From contig JBAZQB010000001.1 of NCBI GenBank assembly GCA_041645435.1, positions 62,001 through 126,000 of the forward strand: a DNA stretch of 64,000 nucleotides, written 5' to 3'. The notes under the pieces are model-generated. The model had not been told where the DNA came from. It saw only the letters and a list, made by a program, of their open reading frames with translations, and did not search any database. Numbering within the stretch: position 1 is the stretch's first letter; the number at the start of each line of letters is the position of its first letter. The position numbers and the translations under genes are program-made. Below, one piece after another: positions 8,294-16,702 of the stretch. The DNA is from Methanoregula sp. (GTDB taxonomy: Archaea > Halobacteriota > Methanomicrobia > Methanomicrobiales > Methanospirillaceae).

Positions 8294-8662
8294 ATGGTCG
8301 AGTACGAACCCCCAAAGCACGAAGACAAGCCGGATAAGAAACGCGAAGAGCTCAAAGGAAAAGTGATCCAGCTTAAAGATCTGGTCAGTTACGCAGACGG
8401 CGCTGTCGCGAGCCGGATGATCATCTCGCGAAAAGCGGGGAACATAACCATCTTTTCGTTTGATGAGAGCGAGGGTCTCTCGGAACACACCGCACCCTTC
8501 GATGCGATGGTTACTATCCTTGAAGGGGAATGCGAAGTCTGGGTTGCGGGGCAGACATTTCAGATGAAGGTGGGTGACACGATTATCTTTCCGGCTAATG
8601 TCCCGCATGCCCTGTCGGCCATCACAAAATTCAAGATGAGCCTGACGATGATCAAGGAGTGA
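8294..8662 (+). CDS. small cupin-domain protein (copy 2)
   Basis: A 122-residue single-domain cupin and sister of the 7731 gene. Motif 1 is SEHTAPFDAMVTILEGECEV and motif 2 is GDTIIFPANVPHALSAITKF. It has an extra charged N-terminus (YEPPKHEDKPDKKREELKGK) before the shared VIQLKDLVSY. It is probably a cytoplasmic metal-binding beta-barrel; substrate unknown. The next gene starts five bases after its stop, so those two are likely co-transcribed. Confidence 0.9.
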   Translation: MVEYEPPKHEDKPDKKREELKGKVIQLKDLVSYADGAVASRMIISRKAGNITIFSFDESEGLSEHTAPFDAMVTILEGECEVWVAGQTFQMKVGDTIIFPANVPHALSAITKFKMSLTMIKE

Positions 8663-8666
8663 ATGT

Positions 8667-8951
8667 ATGACCGGCAATGACAAGGATGGGTATTACTGTT
8701 CGATCTGCGGGGGGATACCCCCGGACAAAATAACAACGAAACGGATCCTGATTGACGGGAAAGAGACGGGTATCGATCATCTTGATTTTGTTTTTGATGA
8801 GGTAAAAAAACTCCGGCTTGATAACACTGCCCAGATCTCCGAAGAGCTTCTCAAACGGGTGAAGGTATTCAATTACGTGCCAACCAAAAAGATGGCAGAA
8901 TATGCCGATGGCCTTCTCGCGGAGTACCGGAAATTTATTTCTGCTCCGTAA
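8667..8951 (+). CDS. conserved small protein with N-terminal CxxC
   Basis: A 94-residue protein beginning with GYYCSICGGIPPDKITTKR, followed by DGKETGIDHLDFVFDEVKKL and a C-terminal helix with FNYVPTKKMAEYADGLLAEY. I recognise this as a small protein type recurring in Methanomicrobiales, sometimes loosely labelled as a transcription factor, but I know of no demonstrated role. Only one CxxC pair is visible, so metal binding would need a dimer or further ligands. It follows the second cupin by four bases and is probably in its operon. Confidence 0.75.
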   Translation: MTGNDKDGYYCSICGGIPPDKITTKRILIDGKETGIDHLDFVFDEVKKLRLDNTAQISEELLKRVKVFNYVPTKKMAEYADGLLAEYRKFISAP

Positions 8952-9038
8952 TCGCACTCTCCGGAATCCCCGACAGATCATGGCACGACGCTGAACACAA
9001 TTCTTAAAAAGATCCGGGCACAGATACGATACCAGCAC

Positions 9039-9962
9039 ATGGATATCCTTTCTATCGTTCTCATCATAGCCGGGCTCTGCCTGTTCGAGACGATCACCAG
9101 CATCGATAATGCCATCATCAATGCCGAAGTTCTCTCAACCATGGGAGAGCGGGCCCGCAAATGGTTTTTACTCTGGGGCCTGATCTTTGCTGTCTTTGCC
9201 ATCCGCGGCCTGCTGCCATGGCTGATTGTCTGGCTGTCCACACCGTCCCTCGGGCCGATCGGTGCCCTGACTGCCACATTCTCTTCCGACCCGGTCGTTA
9301 TTGCAGCCATCGAGCATTCTGCACCCATCCTCCTGATGGGTGGCGGGGTATTTTTAATATTCCTCTTCTTCCACTGGCTGTTTCTTGAAGAGAAAAATTT
9401 CGGCCTGCGGGGAGAGCGCTACATTGCAACAAAAGGTGTCTGGTTCTTTGCGATAGTCTCCATCCTGCTTGCAGCAATCGTCTGGTTTGCCTTAGAAAAA
9501 AGCCCGATGATTGCATTCGGCGCTGTTATTGGTTCGACTGCATTTTTTATTGTTCACGGTTTCCGCCAGAATGCAGAAGCAGCTGAGAGAAAGATGCTGC
9601 ACGGTAACATGTCGGATATCAGCAAGATCTTTTATCTTGAGGTGATCGATGCGACCTTCTCGATCGATGGAGTTATCGGCGCATTTGCATTTACCATGGC
9701 AGTACCGTTAATCATCATCGGAAACGGACTCGGGGCATTTGTTGTAAGAGAGATGACCCTCCGTAATGTCGATAAGATCAAGAATTACCGCTATTTAAAA
9801 AACGGCGCAATGTACTCCATTCTGGTCCTCGGCATAATCATGATTCTCGACAGTTTCGGATTCCCCATCCCCTTCTGGGTATCGCCCCTTCTGACATTCG
9901 GTATCGTGGGCTGGTTCTTATTCAAGTCCATCAAAGCGATGCCACAGCCCGAAGGACACTAA
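9039..9962 (+). CDS. DUF475 / TerC-like integral membrane protein
   Basis: 307 residues with seven to nine hydrophobic segments. The family hallmarks are the acidic motif ETITSIDNAIINAEVL near the N-terminus and EVIDATFSIDGVIGAFAF in the second half; both place Asp residues within membrane helices, as in TerC proteins. TerC and DUF475 relatives are linked to metal ion export, particularly manganese, or tellurite resistance, so a cation-exporter role is plausible but inferred. The neighbouring copper ATPase gene on the same strand, 153 bases away, makes metal handling a reasonable theme. Confidence 0.88.
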   Translation: MDILSIVLIIAGLCLFETITSIDNAIINAEVLSTMGERARKWFLLWGLIFAVFAIRGLLPWLIVWLSTPSLGPIGALTATFSSDPVVIAAIEHSAPILLMGGGVFLIFLFFHWLFLEEKNFGLRGERYIATKGVWFFAIVSILLAAIVWFALEKSPMIAFGAVIGSTAFFIVHGFRQNAEAAERKMLHGNMSDISKIFYLEVIDATFSIDGVIGAFAFTMAVPLIIIGNGLGAFVVREMTLRNVDKIKNYRYLKNGAMYSILVLGIIMILDSFGFPIPFWVSPLLTFGIVGWFLFKSIKAMPQPEGH

Positions 9963-10115
9963 AATCTTTTTTTGGAATATCTACGGCGGTCCTGTTCAGG
10001 AAAACCGTGAGTTTTTTCCATCTTTTCTTTTGTCCATTCATAAGAACTATAAGGCTGTAACAGGAGAATACCGGGCAACAGGATTTCTGCGAAAATATCG
10101 TGAGGGGAGATAACC

Positions 10116-12548
10116 ATGCCAGAACCGGAAACGAAGAAGGCCGAGATAAAAATAGCGGGGATGCACTGCGCCACCTGTGCGGTGAATATTGAGGAATCTT
10201 TGGCGGGGCTGAAAGATGTGAAAAAAGCCCAGGTGAATTTTGGCACCGATAGCGCCCATGTCGAGTATGATCCGGCCAAAGTCTCCCTCGCTGCGATCGA
10301 AAACGCAGTAAAAGAGGCCGGATACGATGTCGTAAACCGCCAGGTCACGATCAAAGTCGGCGGTATGATGTGCGCAACCTGCGTTGAGACGATCGAAACC
10401 GCCCTGATGGAACTTCCCGGCATTGTTTCTGCAACCGTAAACCTCGGGACCGAAAATGCCTATGTCTCCTATAATCCCTCCCTGACCGGTATTGATGACA
10501 TGAAAAAGGCGATCGAGGACGCGGGATACCAGTATCTCGGGATCTCCGGCGAAGTGAGCGAAGAGGCAGAGAAGATTGCCCGGGATAAGGACCTGCACGA
10601 CAAGTTTGTCCGGTTCATGGCCGGTTTTGCGGTGAGTATCCCGCTCATGCTGGCGATGTGGGTCCCGCTCCCCATCTCCATGCATGAGCTCGGCTACGTG
10701 ATGTTCGTTATCTCAACGCCGGTCTTTGCCTTCGTTGCCTACCCGATATTCCGGGCTGCATGGCTCTCGCTCTCGCACCGCATGCTCTCCATGGATGTGA
10801 TGTACGCGATGGGTACGGGCGTAGCGTTCGTATCCAGTGTCATGGGTACGTTTGGCATCATACTCACGCACGAGTTCATGTTTTACGATACCGCGATCAT
10901 GCTGGCGGCCTTCCTCATGCTTGGGCGGTATCTTGAAGGGCGGGCAAAAGGCAGGACTTCTGAAGCCATCAAGAAACTGGCCGGCCTCCGGGTCAAGACA
11001 GCGATTGTGATCCGTGACGGGCAGGAAGTGGAGATGGCGGTCGAAGATGTGGTTGTCGGGGACCAGGTACTTGTGAAACCAGGAGCCAAAGTGCCCGTCG
11101 ATGGTGAAGTTGTGGCCGGTGAAAGTTATGTCAATGAAGCGATGATCACCGGAGAACCCGTCCCGCCCTTAAAGACACCGGGGAGTCGTGTCGTTGGCGG
11201 GACCCTGAACACCAACAGCGTGCTCACCGTGAAAGCAACAAAAGTCGGCAAAGATACGGTACTTGCCCAGATCATCCGGATGGTGGAGGATGCGCAGGGA
11301 TCAAAACCCCCGGTCCAGCGGATCGCGGATGTTGCAGTCACGTACTTTATTCCTGCCGTGCTCGTCATTGCAGCATTCACCTTTGTTGTGTGGTTTTTCC
11401 TGCTGGGTTCTACGCTCCTGTTCGCCTTCACCGCCCTCATCTCGATCCTTGTGGTTGCCTGTCCCTGTGCCCTCGGGCTTGCCACCCCGACCGCGGTTAC
11501 GGTGGGGGTTGGTCGCGGTGCACAGCTCGGCATCCTGATCCGGAACGGTGAAGCGCTCGAAGTTGCCGAGAAGGTGACAACCGTTATTTTTGACAAGACG
11601 GGAACCCTGACCAAAGGAAAACCGGAAGTGACCGATCTCATCCCGGTGGATATTTCAGAAGAGACGCTCCTCTCTCTGGCTGCCAGTGTCGAAAAGAACT
11701 CCCAGCATCCCCTTGCACAGGCCGTTGTGAGACGGGCGGAAAGCCGGGGGGTGAACATTGAACCCGCAGCGCAGTTCGATACGTTTGGCGGCAGAGGAGT
11801 AGCTGCGACTGTACTTTCAGAAATTGTTCTTATCGGCAACCGTGCTTTCCTTGAGGAAAAAGGCTTGGTAATTCCCGATGGGCTTGATGAACGGATAACG
11901 GTTCTCGAACAGGAAGGCAAGACTGCAGTGCTTGTTGCTGTGGGTGGCCGGATGGCCGGAGTAATTGCCATTGCTGATACTCTCAAGGACACAACCCGGG
12001 ATGCCATAACGCAGTTCAAAAAAATGGGAGTCCGGATCGTCATGATCACCGGTGATAACCGGCGAACGGCCGATGCGATTGCCCGACAGATTGGCATCGA
12101 CCGGGTGATTGCAGAAGTGCTGCCCCAGGATAAAGAGGCCGAAGTAAAAAAACTCCAGGCACAGGGGGAAGTCGTGGCGTTTGTCGGTGATGGCATCAAT
12201 GATGCGCCGGCCCTTGCACAGGCAGATGTGGGTATTGCCATCGGCAGTGGTACCGATGTCGCGATCGAAAGCGGGGATATCGTCCTTATGAAAGATGATC
12301 TGCTCGATGCTGTGGCAGCAGTCCAGCTCTCCAAAAAAGTGATGGGCCGGATCAAGGGCAATATCTTCTGGGCGTTTGCGTATAATGCGGCACTCATTCC
12401 GGTAGCAGCAGGTGTGCTCTATCCTTCGTTGGGCATCACGTTCCGGCCCGAGCTTGCGGCTCTTGCTATGGCAGCAAGTTCCGTTACGGTAGTCACGCTT
12501 TCGCTCCTCCTCACAAAGTATATACCCGACGCGAAGAAAGGGAGATAA
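10116..12548 (+). CDS. copA: Cu(+)-exporting P1B-type ATPase with two metal-binding domains
   Basis: This 810-residue pump has two N-terminal heavy-metal domains with GMHCATC (Cys18, Cys21) and GMMCATC. An eight-helix membrane part follows with ACPCALGLATP, whose CPC binds copper in the membrane. The actuator domain carries MITGEPVP. The phosphorylation site is VIFDKTGTLT, the nucleotide domain has the SQHPLAQAV His-Pro pair, and the hinge is FVGDGINDAPAL. It exports Cu(I) from the cytoplasm using ATP. All catalytic residues are present, so it should be active. A very short YHS-domain gene follows after 16 bases and probably forms an operon with it. Silver could also be a substrate. Confidence 0.97.
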   Translation: MPEPETKKAEIKIAGMHCATCAVNIEESLAGLKDVKKAQVNFGTDSAHVEYDPAKVSLAAIENAVKEAGYDVVNRQVTIKVGGMMCATCVETIETALMELPGIVSATVNLGTENAYVSYNPSLTGIDDMKKAIEDAGYQYLGISGEVSEEAEKIARDKDLHDKFVRFMAGFAVSIPLMLAMWVPLPISMHELGYVMFVISTPVFAFVAYPIFRAAWLSLSHRMLSMDVMYAMGTGVAFVSSVMGTFGIILTHEFMFYDTAIMLAAFLMLGRYLEGRAKGRTSEAIKKLAGLRVKTAIVIRDGQEVEMAVEDVVVGDQVLVKPGAKVPVDGEVVAGESYVNEAMITGEPVPPLKTPGSRVVGGTLNTNSVLTVKATKVGKDTVLAQIIRMVEDAQGSKPPVQRIADVAVTYFIPAVLVIAAFTFVVWFFLLGSTLLFAFTALISILVVACPCALGLATPTAVTVGVGRGAQLGILIRNGEALEVAEKVTTVIFDKTGTLTKGKPEVTDLIPVDISEETLLSLAASVEKNSQHPLAQAVVRRAESRGVNIEPAAQFDTFGGRGVAATVLSEIVLIGNRAFLEEKGLVIPDGLDERITVLEQEGKTAVLVAVGGRMAGVIAIADTLKDTTRDAITQFKKMGVRIVMITGDNRRTADAIARQIGIDRVIAEVLPQDKEAEVKKLQAQGEVVAFVGDGINDAPALAQADVGIAIGSGTDVAIESGDIVLMKDDLLDAVAAVQLSKKVMGRIKGNIFWAFAYNAALIPVAAGVLYPSLGITFRPELAALAMAASSVTVVTLSLLLTKYIPDAKKGR

Positions 12549-12564
12549 CTGAGGTGTTGTAAAA

Positions 12565-12705
12565 ATGGCAATCGATCCTATCTGTAAGATGACGGTAGAT
12601 GAGAAGACCGCAAAGTTCACCAGTGAATACAAGGGGAAGAAATATTATTTCTGTGCACCGGGATGCAAGAAAAAATTCGATACGGAACCTGCAAAATACG
12701 CGTGA
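12565..12705 (+). CDS. YHS-domain small protein
   Basis: A 46-residue protein: it starts MAIDPICKMTVDEKTA, continues KGKKYYFCAPGCKKKF, and ends with a TGA at 12703. The CKM and CAPGCK cysteines are those of the YHS metal-binding domain, which often accompanies copper pumps. It lies 16 bases after copA, so it is probably co-expressed and may hand copper to the pump or sense it. The short leader holds GAGGTG at 12551-12556. Complete domain, no truncation. Confidence 0.9.
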   Translation: MAIDPICKMTVDEKTAKFTSEYKGKKYYFCAPGCKKKFDTEPAKYA

Positions 12706-12846
12706 AAATCCGGCACGTATCCGTTTCCGGATAACCCTTAATTCTCCCTTTTCTTACTTACTCCGGATAACGTTGATATAGAAACAATCGTTAACATTTT
12801 TTTAGATCAATATGTCGGGTCATCGAATTGGTAAACAGGCGAAATA

Positions 12847-13449
12847 ATGTCGTTTTTCATCATCAATCCTGAACTCTATGCAATGGTCATTCTCCCGTTC
12901 CTGATCTTTATCGCCCGAATCGGTGATGTGAGCATGGAGACCATCCGGGTCATCTACATCTCCCGGGGGATCAAGTATCTTGCCCCCATCATCGCCTTCT
13001 TTGAGATAATTATCTGGCTGCTTGCCATGGAAGTCGTGATGAGTGACCTTACCAATATAGCAAATTTCTTTGCATTTGCATTCGGCTTTGCGATGGGAAC
13101 CTATGTCGGACTTATAATCGAAGAGAAGTTATCAATCGGCATGGTTATCATGCGCATTGTCACGACAGAAGAATCCAATGAAGAGATTACCCGGTTTCTC
13201 CAGTCAGAAAATATCGGGGTCACCAGTCTCGATGCAAAAGGTGCACGGGGCAACGTCAAGATGATTCTCACGCTGGTAAACCGTGTCGATGTATCCCGTA
13301 TTACTGCACATCTGCAGACAACAAACCCTCATGCTTTTTTCTCGATTGAAGATGTGAGGTACGCAAATGAAGGTGTATTCCGCCCGAAAAAATCCAATGC
13401 CGTGACCGGCCTTTTCCCTTCGTTTTTGAGCCCGGGAAAGAAAAAATAA
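12847..13449 (+). CDS. UPF0316 / DUF2179-type membrane protein
   Basis: 200 residues. Three N-terminal membrane helices contain RIGDVSMETIRVIYISRG, the signature of the UPF0316 family. A cytoplasmic domain follows with ESNEEITRFLQSENIGVTSL and SIEDVRYANEGVF, as in DUF2179. The family is widespread but its function is unknown; the soluble domain resembles small-ligand sensing domains. It stands alone with no operon partner, preceded by 141 bases of AT-rich leader without another gene. Confidence 0.88.
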   Translation: MSFFIINPELYAMVILPFLIFIARIGDVSMETIRVIYISRGIKYLAPIIAFFEIIIWLLAMEVVMSDLTNIANFFAFAFGFAMGTYVGLIIEEKLSIGMVIMRIVTTEESNEEITRFLQSENIGVTSLDAKGARGNVKMILTLVNRVDVSRITAHLQTTNPHAFFSIEDVRYANEGVFRPKKSNAVTGLFPSFLSPGKKK

Positions 13450-13577
13450 TCATTGTCATGCATTAAGGATACTACGACTGACCTGTACCGGTTTATAACG
13501 ATAATTTATGATGCATTGGCGCCAAGTGACATAGAATCAGCTTGAGCAGCAGTGTGTGATGATTGCGGAGATTGCAG

Positions 13578-14591
13578 ATGAAAACTGAAATGCCCCTGTC
13601 CAAACCCATTCGCCGGTTTATCAATCATACTGAAGTGACTCTTGATACAGAGATCTCGCTCCTCCGCCAGCCGGATGCTGAACCCGGCGGCACACTCGTC
13701 GATGTATACACGTATGAAATTGACAGAAATGTCATTATTTTTCCCGCACAGTATGTCGGACTTCTCAAGGATTTTGTCATTGCAAAACACTGCACGAACC
13801 TGTTGATCAAAGGAGCGGCAGTAAAAAAAGGAGAGTATCACGTCTGCTCCTATACCAGTGATTCCGTATACCGGGGTATGCGACAGATCTACCTTGATGC
13901 GTTAAAGGATGAATCCACCAAGAAGAAGAAACTCCCCGTCCAGAAACTCATCCAGATGCTGTTTCTTCTTTTCTCTCACTTTAACGATGATATTAATGAG
14001 CTTCCCTGGAATGCGATTATCAATGCCAGTGTATATCACCGTATGCCCAAGATTCGGAAAACGCAGCTCTACCATGTCATGAAAGAGAGTAAAAATGATA
14101 TGGATGAAATGATGGACCAGGAGGAGATCATTCCCCGCAGGTACTTCGTCTTGAACAAGGCCATGTTTTATTCCCGTGACATGTTTCTTGCAAAAACCCT
14201 GCCCGCAGATGAACTGATGCCGGTCCTCAATATTCCCCAGATGAAAAAATTTAATCACCTTGAGGTAAAGGAGATGCTCACCACCCGGTGGACTCAGACT
14301 GCCTGGTACCAGTCCAAGTTTTTCGGGGATAACATGCTCGAGATTATGGAAAAACCCCTGTCCCTGGTCAACTGGAATGCAGAACCCACGCTCGATCACT
14401 ACTATGAACTCTACAAAATCGGGGTTAACCTGTCCAATCATCTTCTCTCGTATATGACCATGAAAGACTGGTTCGTCTGGGAATCCCCACAACACCTGCT
14501 CGAAGCTCATGAAAATAATAAGGCGTATGAAAAAGATGCCGTTAAAAAAATATTTGGGGATCTTGTAACTGATTCATGGGGTGATTCATGA
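13578..14591 (+). CDS. conserved hypothetical protein, operon with TPR protein
   Basis: About 337 residues, soluble, no membrane segment and no family I recognise. The ATG at 13578 is preferred to the TTG at 13563 because GGAG (13567-13570) sits eight bases upstream of it. The middle is Met- and charge-rich (KNDMDEMMDQEEIIPRRYF) and the C-terminal half has many aromatic residues (WYQSKFFGDNMLEIMEK, YMTMKDWFVWESPQHLLEAH). Its stop overlaps the start of the TPR gene in an ATGA arrangement, so the two are translated together and probably interact. Confidence 0.82.
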   Translation: MKTEMPLSKPIRRFINHTEVTLDTEISLLRQPDAEPGGTLVDVYTYEIDRNVIIFPAQYVGLLKDFVIAKHCTNLLIKGAAVKKGEYHVCSYTSDSVYRGMRQIYLDALKDESTKKKKLPVQKLIQMLFLLFSHFNDDINELPWNAIINASVYHRMPKIRKTQLYHVMKESKNDMDEMMDQEEIIPRRYFVLNKAMFYSRDMFLAKTLPADELMPVLNIPQMKKFNHLEVKEMLTTRWTQTAWYQSKFFGDNMLEIMEKPLSLVNWNAEPTLDHYYELYKIGVNLSNHLLSYMTMKDWFVWESPQHLLEAHENNKAYEKDAVKKIFGDLVTDSWGDS

Positions 14592-15046
14592 CCGTTAAAG
14601 AGGCGGTTGAACTATTAAAAAAAGGTCTGTCCTATGCCAGGAGGACCAAGTGCAAAGAGGCATTGGCCTATTATAACCAGGCGCTTGCGCTCGATCCGGA
14701 CAATCCCGAAGGCTGGTACCTCAGGGCATCACTTCTTATTGATGCCGGAAAAAACCGTGAAGCACTCTCTGACTGTGAAAAGGCGATCGCGCTTAACCAG
14801 AACTATTCTGATGCATGGTCCAAGAAGAGTCTAGCGCTCTACAATCTCGAACGATACGAAGATGCCCTGCTCGCCAGCACACGGGCTTCAACCTTAAACG
14901 GCAACGACATCTCTGCCTGGTACCTCAAGGGGGTCTGCCTTGACGAGCTGGGAAGAAGCGACGAAGCACAGGAGGCGTATGGCAAATCTCTCGAACTGGA
15001 GATCATTTTAGACATGAAATCTGAGAAAAACAAGGTTGGCAGGTAA
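14588..15046 (+). CDS. tetratricopeptide repeat (TPR) protein
   Basis: 152 residues built from about three to four 34-residue TPR units. Repeats are visible as ALAYYNQALALDPDNPEGWY, ALSDCEKAIALNQNYSDAWS and ALLASTRASTLNGNDISAWY, with the usual Ala, Gly/Ala, Tyr and Pro positions. Such proteins are scaffolds for protein contacts. The ATG overlaps the stop of the preceding gene, which is its likely partner. No signal peptide or membrane helix, so cytoplasmic. Confidence 0.92.
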   Translation: MTVKEAVELLKKGLSYARRTKCKEALAYYNQALALDPDNPEGWYLRASLLIDAGKNREALSDCEKAIALNQNYSDAWSKKSLALYNLERYEDALLASTRASTLNGNDISAWYLKGVCLDELGRSDEAQEAYGKSLELEIILDMKSEKNKVGR

Positions 15047-15359
15047 TTTTTTCGTTTTTTTCTGCACTGTAGAAACAGGCATGAACGGGAGTTCACACCC
15101 GAACCATAAAAATCATGTTTGTGATTCTCCCCCGCCTCAGGGCCTCTCTTCAGGCACGACGGGGCAATGAGGTTTCATTTTTTAGCAGTCCGTAAAACCG
15201 CCGCCGGGGCGTCCCATCGGGGGCGGCGGCGTTCATCGCAGTTGAAGAAAGGATATATCTCCATTTTTTCCAAATAATCTGATTTAATATGAAAATGGAA
15301 CTTCCGTTTTCATTCTGTGTGCCTGTGGCCGCAGGCATCGTGAGCGTTTCATAGGAAAT
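15047..15359. other. intergenic region with a strong GC hairpin
   Basis: No gene found. The region has a GC-rich hairpin at 15198-15229 in which CCGCCGCC pairs exactly with GGCGGCGG across a 16-base loop. Elsewhere it is AT-rich. It lies between the TPR gene and repeat R2. Confidence 0.6.
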
Positions 15360-15575
15360 CATTGAGAAAACTCTGACGCTACAATGGATAAGTCATATCC
15401 ATGGTCGCCTGTGGCCCAAAGGGCCATGAATAACTCACGGGAGCTTCGCCCCCGCCACTGGGGCACCCCCCATTGCGATGACAACGTATTTTCTGTAACC
15501 TTATTCGGACAATCGCACTGCGCCCGTCCCCCAACCGGGGACTGGTGGCGCAAGAGGGGGGCAATATATTACGTG
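15360..15575 (-). repeat. dispersed repeat family R, copy 2 (inverted)
   Basis: The reverse complement matches copy 4 (50861-51035) closely over its length, including CCCCTCTTGCGCCAC, GACGGGCGCAG, AAGGTTACAG, CATCGCAATGGGGGGTGCCC and GTCAGAGTTTTCT. It lies upstream of the ferritin gene, facing the opposite way to copy 3 downstream of it. No coding frame is credible. Confidence 0.78.
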
Positions 15576-15732
15576 AAAAAAAGTTTTCTACAATGCAGTT
15601 TTTTCTATTTTTCTTTTTCCGGTAAGGTAGCGTTTGTTGCAGATGCCTGCTGTCCGCTCTGCATTTTTGCCGTATAACGAAACCATTATACTGATGAAAA
15701 CCAACAACATCGATTAATCGGAGGTTTTCTGT

Positions 15733-16221
15733 ATGATTTCCAAGACCATGGAAGAAGCAATAAACAAACAGGTAAACCGCGAGTAGTACTCTGCATACCT
15801 GTATCTTGCAATGTCTGCCTATTTCGCATCCGTCAACCTGAAGGGTTTTTCCCAATGGATGAGAGCCCAGGCACGAGAAGAGCAGACACACGGGGATAAA
15901 TTTTTTGATTACCTTATAGCTCGCGGGGGAAAAGTTTCACTCGGAGCTATTGAGGCACCAAAGGCAAAATGGGCATCTGCCGGCAAGGTCTTTGAAGAGG
16001 TCTATACCCATGAACAGAAAGTAACGGGTATGATCCATGCTCTTGTCGAATTTGCAACCAAGGAAAAAGACCACGCAACCTTCGAGATGCTCCAGTGGTT
16101 TGTGAAAGAGCAGGTCGAAGAGGAGAGCAATGCCAGTGAGATCCTTGCCCAGATTATGACGGTCGGCGATGTGCCCGGGCACCTTTTTTACCTTGACCAC
16201 CAACTCGGCAAGCGGGAATAA
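15733..16221 (+). pseudogene. ftn: ferritin with in-frame amber codon at position 18
   Basis: The gene starts at ATG 15733 with GGAGG nine bases upstream (15720-15724). The first 17 residues are MISKTMEEAINKQVNRE, ending on the ferroxidase Glu17. The next codon, 15784-15786, is TAG. After it the protein continues as normal ferritin: YSAYLYLAMSAYFASVNLKG, then REEQTHGDKFFDYL (with the ligand pair E and H) and MLQWFVKEQVEEESNASEI, to a normal stop. In ferritins position 18 is usually Leu or Phe, so TTG to TAG is a one-base change. A downstream ATG at 15811 would give 136 residues without helix A and its Glu, which should not form ferroxidase centres. Total length without the stop is about 162, normal for the family. 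Confidence 0.85.
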
Positions 16222-16231
16222 TTCCCAGGCG

Positions 16232-16259
16232 TTTTCTTTTTTTTTTAAATTTTCTTTTT
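16232..16259 (+). terminator. oligo-T terminator after ferritin
   Basis: Runs of 4, 10 and 5 T, interrupted by single bases, begin 11 bases after the ferritin stop. Archaeal RNA polymerase ends transcription at such oligo-T tracts. Confidence 0.6.
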
Positions 16260-16336
16260 AGACCATTGACCTGATGTGTTTTTCAGGCTCTGTTTAAATC
16301 CTCATCTCCTTTATTCACCTGCTCCTCTGTGGCAGT

Positions 16337-16535
16337 TAGGATTGTGACCCCCCCCTCTCTCCCCCAGAGGGGTAAGCAGCCCAAGGGGAGCACCCCTTGA
16401 CCCCCTAAAAAATCTCATCAACCTTAAGAGTTATCGCAAATGGGGGTTGCCCGGGCGGCGGGGGCGAAGGCACTTTGTGCAAAGAGCCCCTCAGGAGCAA
16501 CCGCTTGTATCAAAGAAGGTTTCAACAGAGCTGTT
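16337..16535 (+). repeat. dispersed repeat family R, copy 3
   Basis: It starts TTAGGATTGTG and ends TTCAACAGAGC. Shared blocks with copy 1 (5664-5930) include CAAGGGGAGCACCCCTTGAC, TCTCATCAACCTT and GCGGCGGGGGCGAA. It faces copy 2, so the two form an inverted pair around the ferritin gene. There is no credible gene between it and the DUF362 gene. Confidence 0.75.
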
Positions 16536-16702
16536 TTTTTCTATTTTATCTCTGATAAGGATTACTCCGGAATGCAACACAATCATATCCTGCTTTATTC
16601 GGGAACATAATGTTACAGACCGCCCCTTCACTACCCTTGCCAGATTGTCACCGATGGATTATTCTCTTTTAAGGTGTTACTTCCACCCGGTGGAGAACTA
16701 TC

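Noticed and set aside
15784..15786. Pyrrolysine at the ferritin TAG
   Set aside because: No pyl genes in the window, no reason for the residue in ferritin, and a one-base change from Leu explains it. Kept only as a test.
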